A stretch of 23,880 nt of DNA, taken from the NCBI GenBank assembly GCA_903889815.1, contig CAISYX010000056.1:1-23880 (forward strand), written 5' to 3'. How positions within the stretch are numbered: position 1 is the first letter of the stretch; each line of letters starts with the position of its first letter. A model generated the notes under the pieces. That model saw only the letters and a program-made list of their open reading frames with translations, was not told the DNA's origin and ran no database searches. A program made the translations under genes and the position numbers. Of this stretch, positions 14,118 to 22,704 are shown piece after piece. This DNA comes from an uncultured Gammaproteobacteria bacterium. Lineage in GTDB: Bacteria > Pseudomonadota > Gammaproteobacteria > Pseudomonadales > Pseudohongiellaceae.

Positions 14118-16355
14118 TCAACCCCCGGAGCTGCCCTGCAACTGCACGGGCTCCAGCACTGGGAAGGCCACGGTCTGGCCGATCTGGATCTGACGGAAAT
14201 TGAGGTTCGGGTTGTACTGCCGCAACAGCCACATCGGCACGGAGTACTTGCGGCGCGCCAGGTTGGCGATATTGTCATTCATCGCCACCTTGTACTGATC
14301 CACGTTGCGGATGCGGTACTGGCGGAAGAAGTCCTGCTGCTCCTGCAGGTGAAACTGGCGGCGCTTGAGTTCAAATTCGGCCACTGGCACCTGGGCGAAA
14401 TCCATCACCAGACGATCTCCCATCACCACCGGCGCATTGGCGCGCAGATTGTTGAGCTGCCGCAGCCGCGCACTGCTCACTCCCAGCCAGTCCGCGTAAT
14501 GGCTCAGGGTTTCCGACGCTTGAATCTCGATGCTCTGGTTGGTGGCCACACTGTAGTCGGAGGGGTCTGCTGCCAGGTCCACCTCTGCCTGTTCGTTGCT
14601 GGCCTCGACACTGATGGACTCGGCCGCCACCGCGTTGGCGTCGGCAGGCGCTGGTTCTTCCTCTGGCGCGACTTCCAGTACGGGCAGCAAGTCATCCACG
14701 ATGGTCAGGGCGGCCGGGGCAGGGACAGGCACCGCCGCGACGGCCGGCAGAGGCACGGCGACAGGCTCGCGGGGCGTGACATATACCACTGGTTCGGAGA
14801 CCGGCGCAGTGCTGCCCGGCATGCGCAGCGTCTGACCGGGATAGATACGGTCCGGATGGTCGATGTTGTTGGCCTGCAGCAGAGCGAGCTCGGAAACACC
14901 CAAACGTCTGGCGATCGACGAAAGGGTATCGCCGCGGCGCACATCGTAGGAGGTGGCGGCGGGCCTTGTGCTGCCTGCCGTTGCCGCAGTGCCACTGGCC
15001 TGACTGGTGGCTGTTGCGGCGATCTGCGCAGACGTCTGGCCGGTAGCAGCTGCGCTGTCCTGTGGCAGCAGCAGACGCTGGCCAACGCGGATACGATGGC
15101 TGTCTGCCAGCTGATTCAGTGAGGTCAGCTGGGCTACCGACGTTCTGAAGCGCCGCGCGATGGCCGAGAGACTGTCGCCACTCTGCACCACGTAGGCCAG
15201 ATCAGGTGTCTGAATCGGGAAGCGCTGGTCGCCGGGAATACGGCTTAGCAGCTGCGCAAGAGGGGCATTCAGCGACTTGCGCTGCACCTTCACCACATAG
15301 CCTTGGGGGATGCGCTTGCTGCCATCCCATACCACGGGACGCAGGGCCGGATTGTCAAACTTGAGGTGTTCCAGTGTGATCCCGAGCGCGTCGGCCAGAA
15401 CCTGCGCTTCCACGTAGGCATCCAGCTCGATCTCTTCGTACTCCGGATGCGGGTCCAGCTGCAGCACGCCGAACAGGGCCTGTGCCTGGCGCTCGACATC
15501 GAGCACGGCCAGGAATTGCGGATAGAAGTTGCGGGACGCGAAGCCGAAGCTGGGCCCCTTGTACTTCATGATGATCTCTTCAATGCGGTTGGTGCCGGTC
15601 TCGCGCACGGCGCGGCTCATGCCACCGGTGCCGTGATTGTAGGCGGTCAGCGCCAGGGGCCAGGTGCCCAGAATGCGATAGTTGTATTCCAGCAGACTCA
15701 TGGCGGCGTAGGTGGCTGTGTACGGGTCCATGCGCTCGTCAACGATATGGTCGATGCGCATGAAGCGCTGCCCGGTGGTGCGCATGAACTGCCACATGCC
15801 GGCAGCCGCCACGCTGGAATAGGCCCCAGGGTGAAAGGAAGATTCGACGTGGGGCAGCGCCCCCAGCTCGATGGGCAGGTTCTTGGCGCGCACAACACTG
15901 TTGATGTGATCACGGTAGGCGCCGGAGCGGATCAGACCTTCCACGAAGCGATCGGATTGCCCCAGCTGGAAACGCACATTGTTGGCGGCGGTGCTGAGCG
16001 TGTCATTGCTGACATCGGCGGGCCAGAGGTCGAGTACGTCCTGCTCCAGCGCCGTAAGACCGTTGCGCTTGCCGGTGCCCAGTGCCTTGAGAGCGTCCTG
16101 GATGCGGGTACGCTGGCGTTCCAGCTCCGGGCGGTCGTAGTCCACGCGCTGATAGATGATGGCCAGATTGTTGGCGTCGTGCAGGAAGCCGCTTTCGGTA
16201 TCCACTTCGGTATAGACACGTGCCCAGAACCGGATGGCCGGTTCGAGCTCGGCTGGCCTGGGCAACAGGTCGGCATCCTGAGCGGACGCCGCGCCGGCGA
16301 CGCACATCAGGCTGAGCAGCGCGAACACACGCAGGGTGGCGGAAACGAACGGCAT
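14118..16355 (-). CDS. mltD: MltD-type lytic transglycosylase with four LysM-like repeats
   Basis: This 745-residue exported peptidoglycan hydrolase has a signal sequence at 1-26 (cleavage near ASA; the Cys18 context is not a good lipobox). The family 1 transglycosylase domain spans about 140-300, with ELGALPHVESSFHPGAYS (catalytic Glu171), AAGMWQFM and LALTAYNHGTGGM. Two clear LysM repeats lie at about 386-431 (YVVQSGDSLSAIA) and 469-513 (YDVRRGDTLSSIA). Two degenerate LysM-like units lie at about 608-652 and 687-733. An Ala/Pro/Val/Glu-rich linker at about 515-600 separates the pairs. The LysM units should anchor it to the glycan strands. It is much longer than E. coli MltD (452 residues). 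The start at 16355 gives a normal signal sequence; its Shine-Dalgarno is weak. Confidence 0.9.
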   Translation of the reverse strand: MPFVSATLRVFALLSLMCVAGAASAQDADLLPRPAELEPAIRFWARVYTEVDTESGFLHDANNLAIIYQRVDYDRPELERQRTRIQDALKALGTGKRNGLTALEQDVLDLWPADVSNDTLSTAANNVRFQLGQSDRFVEGLIRSGAYRDHINSVVRAKNLPIELGALPHVESSFHPGAYSSVAAAGMWQFMRTTGQRFMRIDHIVDERMDPYTATYAAMSLLEYNYRILGTWPLALTAYNHGTGGMSRAVRETGTNRIEEIIMKYKGPSFGFASRNFYPQFLAVLDVERQAQALFGVLQLDPHPEYEEIELDAYVEAQVLADALGITLEHLKFDNPALRPVVWDGSKRIPQGYVVKVQRKSLNAPLAQLLSRIPGDQRFPIQTPDLAYVVQSGDSLSAIARRFRTSVAQLTSLNQLADSHRIRVGQRLLLPQDSAAATGQTSAQIAATATSQASGTAATAGSTRPAATSYDVRRGDTLSSIARRLGVSELALLQANNIDHPDRIYPGQTLRMPGSTAPVSEPVVYVTPREPVAVPLPAVAAVPVPAPAALTIVDDLLPVLEVAPEEEPAPADANAVAAESISVEASNEQAEVDLAADPSDYSVATNQSIEIQASETLSHYADWLGVSSARLRQLNNLRANAPVVMGDRLVMDFAQVPVAEFELKRRQFHLQEQQDFFRQYRIRNVDQYKVAMNDNIANLARRKYSVPMWLLRQYNPNLNFRQIQIGQTVAFPVLEPVQLQGSSGG

Positions 16356-16556
16356 ATCGAAATTCTCTTGGACGCTGGCTTTATAGACCCTTGTTCAGGA
16401 GATAAATTCCGTCAGGGCGGGGCCAATACTACAAGACGAGGTCTGAATGTCCAAGCGTATAAATCGCCTGTCGACATGCCCTTCCGAGCGCCTTCTGCCA
16501 CGGTTTCCCCGCCTGCGGCAATTGCACTATACTGCCCGCCCGATGTCCCGGTAGCC
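16356..16556. other. Divergent intergenic region between mltD and panP
   Basis: This 201-bp region must hold promoters for both divergent genes. For panP a -10-like TATACT is present (listed separately). For mltD a TATAAA on the minus strand lies at about 16381-16386, but no matching -35 box is visible at 16-18 bases. I see no RNA structure or small gene here. Confidence 0.6.
16528..16533 (+). promoter_or_regulatory. Possible -10 box for panP
   Basis: TATACT matches five of six consensus bases and would start transcription near 16540, just before the ATG at 16557. No good -35 box is visible. If correct, it excludes the longer in-frame start at 16475. Confidence 0.35.
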
Positions 16557-18212
16557 ATGACGATGACTGAGAACAAGAAACTGGCAGAAGCCAGCCTGGA
16601 GAGCCTCTACCGCATCTTCACAGTGCCCGAGGCGCCGGACTCGACGCTGGGACTGATTGACCAGTCCATCTCCCGGAATCTGGCCGGTTTTCTGCAGGAC
16701 CACATCGTTGCCTCCGAGCGCGACCTGCGCTTGATAGAAAAAGACTTCGCCAATCCCCGCATACCTGACGCGCCGACTTTCGTATCTGACCAGATCGACT
16801 TTCTGCTCGACAAAGTCGTAGCGCAATCGGTGCATATTGCCGCACCGAGCTTCGTCGGCCACATGGCCTCGGCCCTGCCTTATTTCATGCTGCCGCTTTC
16901 CCGCATCATGACGGCGCTGAACCAGAATCTGGTGAAAGTGGAGACTTCCAAGGCCTTCACCCCGCTGGAACGACAGGTCATCGGCATGATTCATCACCTG
17001 ATCTACTCGCAGGACGACGCTTTCTACGACCACTGGATGCATGACCGCAACCATGCCATCGGCAGTTTCTGCTCTGGCGGCACCATCGCCAACCTGACCG
17101 CCCTGTGGGCCGCTCGCAATGCCATTTTTGCGCCCTCCGACGGCTTTGCGGGACTCGCGCAGGAAGGTCTGGCTGGCGGGCTGCAGCACTTCGGCTACCG
17201 GGGGCTTGCCATCGTCGTGTCGGAGCGCGGGCACTACTCGCTGGGCAAGGCGGCAGACATCCTGGGCATCGGCCGCCGCAATCTGGTGGCAGTGGAGACC
17301 GATGCCCATAACAAGGTGCGGCCGGACGCACTGGCGCGGCGCTGCGACGAGCTGACCCGCGATGGCTACCGGGTCATGGCGATCGTGGGCGTGGCTGGCT
17401 CATCGGAAACAGGCAATGTGGACCCTCTGAATGCCCTGGCAGACATTGCGCAGGAGCGAAGCATCCATTTTCATGTGGATTCCGCCTGGGGAGGCCCGAC
17501 CTTGTTCTCGAGGACTCACCGGCCCTTGCTGGCGGGTATCGAGCGCGCGGACTCCGTGACGCTGGATGCCCACAAGCAACTCTATGTGCCCATGGGCGCA
17601 GGTCTGTGCGTGTTCCGCCAGCCCGAAACGCTGTCCGCCGTGGAGCATCACGCGGAATACATCATCCGCAAGGGGTCCAAGGATCTGGGCAGCCACAGTG
17701 TGGAAGGCTCCCGGCCGGGCATGGCGGTGCTGGTGCATGCCGGATTGCACATCATCGCGCGGGGAGGATATGAACTGCTCATAGACCAGGGCATCGCCAA
17801 GGCGAAAGCCTTTGCGGACATCATCCGGCAAACAGAGGACTTCGAGCTGATTTCGGAGCCGGAGCTGAACATCCTGACTTATCGATACGTACCGCAAGAA
17901 GCCCGCCGGCTGCTGGCAAGTGAGGACGCTGATGTGCGCTCAGCAGCCAATGCACTGCTCAACGCATTGACCCGCAGTATCCAGAAAACCCAGCGCGGCC
18001 ACGGCAAGTCCTTTGTCTCACGCACACAATTGACGCCAGCCAGATACGAGCGCACCCCCGTGGTGGTGTTCCGGGTGGTGCTCGCGAATCCGCTGACTAC
18101 GATAGAGATACTGAGAGGAATACTGGAAGAGCAGCGCGCGATGGTGTCGCGCGCGCCTGTATTGCAACATGTTCTGGCACTGCGCGAACTGGCGGAAGCC
18201 ACCGCGCACTGA
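16557..18212 (+). CDS. panP: PLP-dependent aspartate 1-decarboxylase PanP
   Basis: This 551-residue group II PLP decarboxylase fits the PanP family, which converts L-aspartate to beta-alanine and CO2 for pantothenate and CoA synthesis, replacing the pyruvoyl enzyme PanD in Vibrio and relatives. The N-terminal YRIFTVPEAPDSTLG is characteristic. The PLP domain shows FCSGGTIANLTALWAARN, HVDSAWGGPT and the Schiff-base lysine Lys340 in TLDAHKQLYVPMG. The length matches the family. The start at 16557 was chosen from family N-termini and the -10-like box just upstream; the frame stays open far upstream, but that part is antisense to mltD. An ATG two codons later (16563) is possible. It is convergent with secF, with only six bases between stops. 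Related glutamate or cysteine-sulfinate decarboxylase activity cannot be excluded from sequence alone. Confidence 0.87.
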   Translation: MTMTENKKLAEASLESLYRIFTVPEAPDSTLGLIDQSISRNLAGFLQDHIVASERDLRLIEKDFANPRIPDAPTFVSDQIDFLLDKVVAQSVHIAAPSFVGHMASALPYFMLPLSRIMTALNQNLVKVETSKAFTPLERQVIGMIHHLIYSQDDAFYDHWMHDRNHAIGSFCSGGTIANLTALWAARNAIFAPSDGFAGLAQEGLAGGLQHFGYRGLAIVVSERGHYSLGKAADILGIGRRNLVAVETDAHNKVRPDALARRCDELTRDGYRVMAIVGVAGSSETGNVDPLNALADIAQERSIHFHVDSAWGGPTLFSRTHRPLLAGIERADSVTLDAHKQLYVPMGAGLCVFRQPETLSAVEHHAEYIIRKGSKDLGSHSVEGSRPGMAVLVHAGLHIIARGGYELLIDQGIAKAKAFADIIRQTEDFELISEPELNILTYRYVPQEARRLLASEDADVRSAANALLNALTRSIQKTQRGHGKSFVSRTQLTPARYERTPVVVFRVVLANPLTTIEILRGILEEQRAMVSRAPVLQHVLALRELAEATAH

Positions 18213-18240
18213 TGATCTTCACGGGCGCGAGTCCGCTTCC
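18194..18240. other. Nested dyad spanning the convergent panP and secF stop codons
   Basis: GGAAGC (18194-18199) pairs with GCTTCC (18235-18240), and inside it CGCGC (18203-18207) pairs with GCGCG (18225-18229). Both stop codons lie within it. No T-run follows on either strand, so it is not a standard intrinsic terminator. It could act as a bidirectional 3' end structure. Confidence 0.35.
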
Positions 18241-19169
18241 CCTTCCTTCGCCTGCACCATCAGGTCCTCTTTGGTAACCTTCAACAGCAGCAGAATCGTG
18301 GAACCCACATAGATTGAAGAGTAGGTACCGATGATGATTCCCCAGGTCAACGCCAGGGCAAATCCGTAAATTGAGTCACCGCCCACGAAGAGCATGGCGA
18401 GGACGACGAGAAGGGTTGTGCCGGAGGTGATCGTGGTGCGGCTGAGAGTCTGATTCAGGGAAATGTTGATCAGCTCTGCTGGCGTGCCTTTGCGCAGTAC
18501 GCGGAAATTCTCCCGCACGCGGTCGAATACCACGATCTTGTCGTTGACGGAATAACCAATGATCGCAAGCACTGCGGCCAGAACCGTCAGGTCGAACTGG
18601 ATTCGAAACACCGAGAAAATCCCCATGACAAGAATCACGTCATGCATGAGCCCTACGACGGCAGCGATGGCGAACTTGGACTGAAAACGTGCACCCACGT
18701 ACAGCATGACCATGCCCAGCGATACGAGAACTCCCATCCCGCCGCTTTCAGCCAGCTCTTCGCCGACGCGAGGTCCTACGAACTCCAGGCGGCGAATCTC
18801 GACCTCTGCCGTCGTGCCTGCCTGCAGAGTGGCCAGCAGACTTTCGCCCAGCACGACCAGCTGACCCGCCATTTCCACTTCCGACAGGCTTTCGTCCACC
18901 GGCATGCGGATCAGCACTTCCTGGTCGGAACCGAAAGCCACCACCAGCGCCTCTTCATACCCAGCGGCGCTCAGGAGACTGCCGACTTCGGCAACATCCA
19001 CGGATTCCGAATAGCCCACTTCCACCAGCGACCCGCTGGTGAAATCCAGTCCCAATTCCAGCGAATTGAACAGCAAGGAACCGAGCGAAATGAGCACGGC
19101 GATTGCCGACACGATACTGAGCTTTCTGCCCGTGCCTATGAAATCGAATGACCTTTCCAGCATTGCCAT
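18219..19169 (-). CDS. secF: Protein translocase subunit SecF
   Basis: This 316-residue inner-membrane protein is the partner of SecD and YajC in the proton-motive-force-driven step of Sec export. It has the usual six membrane helices: one at about 18-36, a periplasmic domain, then five in the C-terminal half. Family motifs are ELGLDFTSGSLVEVGY near the N-terminus and GYSVNDKIVVFDRVREN, plus SRTTITSGTTLLVVLAMLFVGG. The start at 19169 is set by GGAG at 19176-19179 six bases upstream; a second ATG two codons later (19163) is also possible. A longer in-frame ATG at 19319 would run into secD. It is the last gene of the prfC-tgt-yajC-secD-secF cluster and follows secD by 59 bp. Confidence 0.97.
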   Translation of the reverse strand: MAMLERSFDFIGTGRKLSIVSAIAVLISLGSLLFNSLELGLDFTSGSLVEVGYSESVDVAEVGSLLSAAGYEEALVVAFGSDQEVLIRMPVDESLSEVEMAGQLVVLGESLLATLQAGTTAEVEIRRLEFVGPRVGEELAESGGMGVLVSLGMVMLYVGARFQSKFAIAAVVGLMHDVILVMGIFSVFRIQFDLTVLAAVLAIIGYSVNDKIVVFDRVRENFRVLRKGTPAELINISLNQTLSRTTITSGTTLLVVLAMLFVGGDSIYGFALALTWGIIIGTYSSIYVGSTILLLLKVTKEDLMVQAKEGEADSRP

Positions 19170-19228
19170 ACCTTTCTCCAAACCGTTCCTGAATTCTGTT
19201 GCAAGCGGCGACGCGCGAAGAACGTCTG

Positions 19229-21079
19229 TCAGACATAGGGCCCTATGGACAGTCGCTTTACCTGACGCCCGCCGTACATCAGATTGACGACAGCTCGGGT
19301 GATCACCATGGCCGTCCATACCGAGGTGAAGATGCCAATCATGAGCGTCACGGCGAAGCCTTTGACAGGACCCGTACCAATGGAGAACAGTACGATACCG
19401 ACCAGCAGCGTGGTGAGGTTGGCGTCCATGATTGTCCCCAGTGCCCGGTCAAAGCCTGCAGATATGGCACCCTGCGGTGACAGCCCGTTGGCCAGCTCTT
19501 CCCTTATGCGGGTGAAGATCAGCACATTGGCGTCCACCGCCATGCCCATGATCAAGACGATGCCGAAAATGCCAGGCAAGGTCAGCGTCGCCGAGATGAT
19601 CGACATGATCGCGATCAGCAGCAGCAGATTCACGCCAAGCGCGATGTTGGCGGCAAGTCCGAACATGCGGTAATAGGCAAACATGAACACGACGACCAAC
19701 CCTACACCAAGCACTGTGGCTCTTTTCCCTTGCTCGATATTCTCTGCCCCCATGCTCGGGCCGAGGGTTCGTTCTTCCACGAAGTACATCGGGGCAGCGA
19801 GCGCGCCGGAACGAATGAGCAGGGACAGCTCATTGGCTTCTGTCGTCGTCAGTCCGGTGATGACAAACTCGCGACCAAGCGCCGCGCGGATGGTCGCATG
19901 GCTGATCAGACGCTTCTCTTCGTAGGTTTCCTGCTCGGTAATCATTTCACCATTCTCGCCCTGCACGGTAACCGGGCGAGTCTTGGTTTCGCTCAGCACG
20001 ATGTCCATCAGGCGGTTGATGTTGTCGCGGGTGACGCGGCTGAACTGCTCACCACCCTGGGCGTCCAGATTGATGGCAACCTGCGGCAAGCCGGTCTGAT
20101 CGAGTGTGGAGCGCACATTGCTGACGCGGTCGCCCTGCAGAATGACTTCATTGCTGACGTCTATCAGCATGCCTTCGTAGTCATAGGTCGTGTAGCTGGA
20201 GGGCGGTGAACCCGGCGCCGCTTCAAGATGGAAATTCAGAGTGGCGATCCGCTGCAGAATACGCTTGGCCTGGGCCGTGTCCTGCACGCCGGGCAGCTCT
20301 ACCACGATGCGGTTGACGCCCTGCTGCTGCACCACTGGCTCGGATACACCCAGAGAGTCGACACGGTTGAGAATGGTGGTCTTGTTGGCAGCGATGGTAT
20401 CCCGCTGCATCTGCAGGATGTCGAGTTCTGTCAGACTCATGTCCAGATAGAAATTGTCACCCTGTTCCCGGTTCACGGTCTGCAGTTCTGCGAAGCTCTC
20501 TCTGATCAAGGCTCGCGCACTGGAGCGGGACTCTTCGTCGTCGAAGCGCGCGACAATCAGATTCGGCTCTTCCAGATCGAGCGCACGGGAGCGGATACGC
20601 TCGCTGCGCAGCAGCTGGCGCAGCGTGCTGACGGTGTTGTCCATGCGTCGCTCAAGCGCCGCCTCCATGTCCACTTCCATGAGGAAGTGCACGCCTCCCT
20701 GAAGGTCGAGCCCGAGGCTCATCTTGCCGGCGTTCATCGCCTGCAACCAGTCGGGGGTAGTCGGCGCCAGATTCAGGGCTGTGAAATAGCCTCCGCCAAC
20801 TGCCAGCTCAATGACAGATTTGCCACGCAGTTGGTCATCAAGATTGCTGAAACGGATGATGCCGGAGCGCCCGTCGATGGCTTCTCCGAAAAACTCGATG
20901 CCCTCCGCGCGCAGGGCATCCGTCGCCGTGGCCATCACGAATTCGTCAATCGGTTCGCTCTCGTGAGTAATCTGCACGGCAGGGTCGTCAGGGTAGAGAT
21001 TCGGTGCCGAATAAATGGCGCCCAAAAGAACAACGAACAGAATCAGGAGGTTTTTCCAGAGGGGAAATTTATTCTGCAT
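19229..21079 (-). CDS. secD: Protein translocase subunit SecD
   Basis: This 616-residue subunit of the SecDF-YajC complex promotes late steps of protein export across the inner membrane. The N-terminal KFPLWKNLLILFVVLLGAIY gives the first membrane helix and matches the proteobacterial SecD start. GLDLQGGVHFLMEVD (P1 domain base), the large periplasmic domain, and the C-terminal five-helix block with MGMAVDANVLIFTRIREEL and RALGTIMDANLTTLLVG are all present. I prefer ATG at 21079; a GTG at 21094 would add five residues, and neither has a clear Shine-Dalgarno. It lies 49 bp after yajC. Nothing looks broken. Confidence 0.97.
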   Translation of the reverse strand: MQNKFPLWKNLLILFVVLLGAIYSAPNLYPDDPAVQITHESEPIDEFVMATATDALRAEGIEFFGEAIDGRSGIIRFSNLDDQLRGKSVIELAVGGGYFTALNLAPTTPDWLQAMNAGKMSLGLDLQGGVHFLMEVDMEAALERRMDNTVSTLRQLLRSERIRSRALDLEEPNLIVARFDDEESRSSARALIRESFAELQTVNREQGDNFYLDMSLTELDILQMQRDTIAANKTTILNRVDSLGVSEPVVQQQGVNRIVVELPGVQDTAQAKRILQRIATLNFHLEAAPGSPPSSYTTYDYEGMLIDVSNEVILQGDRVSNVRSTLDQTGLPQVAINLDAQGGEQFSRVTRDNINRLMDIVLSETKTRPVTVQGENGEMITEQETYEEKRLISHATIRAALGREFVITGLTTTEANELSLLIRSGALAAPMYFVEERTLGPSMGAENIEQGKRATVLGVGLVVVFMFAYYRMFGLAANIALGVNLLLLIAIMSIISATLTLPGIFGIVLIMGMAVDANVLIFTRIREELANGLSPQGAISAGFDRALGTIMDANLTTLLVGIVLFSIGTGPVKGFAVTLMIGIFTSVWTAMVITRAVVNLMYGGRQVKRLSIGPYV

Positions 21080-21128
21080 GACAGATGTACTCACTGGCGC
21101 CGTCGATCAGTGCGACGGCGACGTTCAA

Positions 21129-21461
21129 TTACTGAATGGACTTGAGGGTGCCTTTGGGCAATGCAGCCGCGATGGACGCTTTCTGCATGCACAGCTCAAC
21201 GCCTTCGGCCACTTGCAGGGTGACATAGTCGTCAGTGACCTTTGTCACCTTGCCCAGCAATCCACCGCTGGTCAGCACTTCATCGCCCTTGGCAAGACTG
21301 GAGACCAGTTCCCGGTGCTCTTTTGCTCGCTTGGACTGCGGACGCCACAGTATGAAATAGAACAGCAGGAACATGCCGCCAATGAAAATCAGGTTGAAAA
21401 CGGGGCTGGGACCAGCAGGAGCAGCGTCCTGGGCGTAAGCGGCGCTGATGAAAAAATTCAT
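21129..21461 (-). CDS. yajC: Preprotein translocase subunit YajC
   Basis: This 110-residue small membrane protein is associated with SecDF. It has a periplasmic N-terminus, one membrane helix (about 21-41, VFNLIFIGGMFLLFYFILW) followed by RPQSKRAKEH, and a cytoplasmic domain with GDEVLTSGGLLGKVTKV, all typical of YajC. The length is normal. A purine stretch (GAAGAGAGA) precedes the ATG. It lies between tgt (95 bp upstream) and secD (49 bp downstream), the conserved order. Confidence 0.97.
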   Translation of the reverse strand: MNFFISAAYAQDAAPAGPSPVFNLIFIGGMFLLFYFILWRPQSKRAKEHRELVSSLAKGDEVLTSGGLLGKVTKVTDDYVTLQVAEGVELCMQKASIAAALPKGTLKSIQ

Positions 21462-21501
21462 GTTGTCGATCTCTCTTCAGTGGTGATGTGCGGTGTGCTG
21501 C

Positions 21502-21539
21502 GCCTGCGGCAACCCGGAACCATGCCTCCGCGCGCAGGC
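21502..21539. other. Inverted repeat in the tgt-yajC intergenic gap
   Basis: GCCTGCG (21502-21508) and CGCAGGC (21533-21539) form a perfect 7-bp stem around a 24-base loop. On the minus strand it would sit in the leader between tgt and yajC. There is no T-run, so it is not an intrinsic terminator. It could be an mRNA-processing or stability element. Confidence 0.4.
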
Positions 21540-21556
21540 TTTCAGAGGGCGTTGTA

Positions 21557-22672
21557 TCAGGGCGTCTCCGGCTCGGAGGGCGCTTGCCGCGCATAGAACG
21601 CCGCGACGAAGGCCGCCAATCTACCCTGTTCCATAGCATCACGCAAACCTTGCATCAGATTTTGGTAGAAGCGCAGGTTGTGAATTGTATTGAGCTGCGC
21701 ACCCAGCATTTCCTTGCATTTGTCGAGGTGATGCAGGTAAGCGAGAGTGAAATTGCGACAGGTATAGCAGTCACATTCAGGGTCAAGCGGGCCGGTATCA
21801 ACCTTGTAGCGGGCATTGCGCAGACGCACCAGCCCGGCACTCGTAAACAGGTGGGCATTGCGGGCGTTGCGGGTTGGCATGACACAATCGAACATGTCCA
21901 CACCGCGCAGAACGGCCTGGATGATGTCGTCAGGCGTGCCAACTCCCATGAGGTAACGCGGCTTGTGGGCCGGCATCCGGTGGGCAATCAGGTCGAGCAC
22001 CTTGATCATCTCTTCCTTGGGCTCGCCGACCGACAGACCACCAATGGCATAGCCGTCAAAATCCATGGCCGTCAGGGCGGCAAGAGACTGTTCGCGCAAG
22101 GACGGGTACATGCCACCCTGCACTATCCCGAAGAGCGCGGACGGATGATCTCCATGCGCCTGCTTGCAGCGCAGTGCCCAGCGCAGCGACAGATTCATGG
22201 AAGTCTCGGCATCCTTTTCGCTGACGGGATATGGCGTGCATTCATCGAAAACCATGATGATGTCGGAGCCCAGCTCCTGTTGTACCTTGATGGCGGACTC
22301 GGGCCCGAGAAACACCTGGGCACCATCCACAGGCGAGCGAAATTTCACCCCCTCCTCGGTGATCTTGCGCATGTCTCCAAGGCTGAATACCTGAAAGCCG
22401 CCGGAGTCAGTCAGAATCGGTTTGTCCCAGCCGATGAAACCATGCAGGCCGCCGTGCTTGCGCACTATTTCGGTTCCGGGGCGCAACATCAGGTGGAATG
22501 TGTTGCCGAGCAGGATTTGCGCGCCGGTGTCTGCGACTTGAGCAGGCGTCATCCCCTTCACGGTGCCATAGGTTCCCACGGGCATGAACGCGGGGGTCTG
22601 CACCTCACCGCGCGGAAATCGCAGGGTACCGCGCCGGGCAAGACCGTCTGTCTTTTTCAATTCGAACTGCAT
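21557..22672 (-). CDS. tgt: tRNA-guanine transglycosylase (queuine/preQ1 insertion)
   Basis: This 371-residue cytoplasmic enzyme exchanges guanine 34 for preQ1 in tRNAs with GUN anticodons, the base-swap step of queuosine synthesis. Residues match E. coli Tgt with a shift of about two: Asp89 in LTDSGGFQVFSL, Asp143 in VFDECTPYP, nucleophile Asp262 in DMFDCVMPTRNARN, and the zinc ligands Cys300, Cys302, Cys305 (CDCYTC) and His331. The start at 22672 is set by GAGG at 22677-22680; an in-frame start at 22708 would overlap prfC and lacks family support. It lies 32 bp after prfC and 95 bp before yajC. queA, often the upstream neighbour, is not here. Confidence 0.97.
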   Translation of the reverse strand: MQFELKKTDGLARRGTLRFPRGEVQTPAFMPVGTYGTVKGMTPAQVADTGAQILLGNTFHLMLRPGTEIVRKHGGLHGFIGWDKPILTDSGGFQVFSLGDMRKITEEGVKFRSPVDGAQVFLGPESAIKVQQELGSDIIMVFDECTPYPVSEKDAETSMNLSLRWALRCKQAHGDHPSALFGIVQGGMYPSLREQSLAALTAMDFDGYAIGGLSVGEPKEEMIKVLDLIAHRMPAHKPRYLMGVGTPDDIIQAVLRGVDMFDCVMPTRNARNAHLFTSAGLVRLRNARYKVDTGPLDPECDCYTCRNFTLAYLHHLDKCKEMLGAQLNTIHNLRFYQNLMQGLRDAMEQGRLAAFVAAFYARQAPSEPETP

Positions 22673-22675
22673 AAA

Positions 22676-22680
22676 TCCTC
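22676..22680 (-). promoter_or_regulatory. Ribosome binding site that fixes the tgt start
   Basis: GAGGA on the minus strand lies three to four bases before the ATG at 22672. It favours this start over the in-frame start at 22708. Confidence 0.7.
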
Positions 22681-22704
22681 GTTTTTTGTCGCTGGCGTTT
22701 GCGG

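Noticed and set aside
14126..14153. GGAG...GCCC/GGGC...TCC stem at the mltD 3' end as a terminator
   Set aside because: The stem is interrupted, lies inside the coding sequence and has no T-run on either strand.
15303..16556. The long upstream extension of the panP reading frame
   Set aside because: It is antisense to the well-supported mltD gene. The PanP family N-terminus begins at about 16557.
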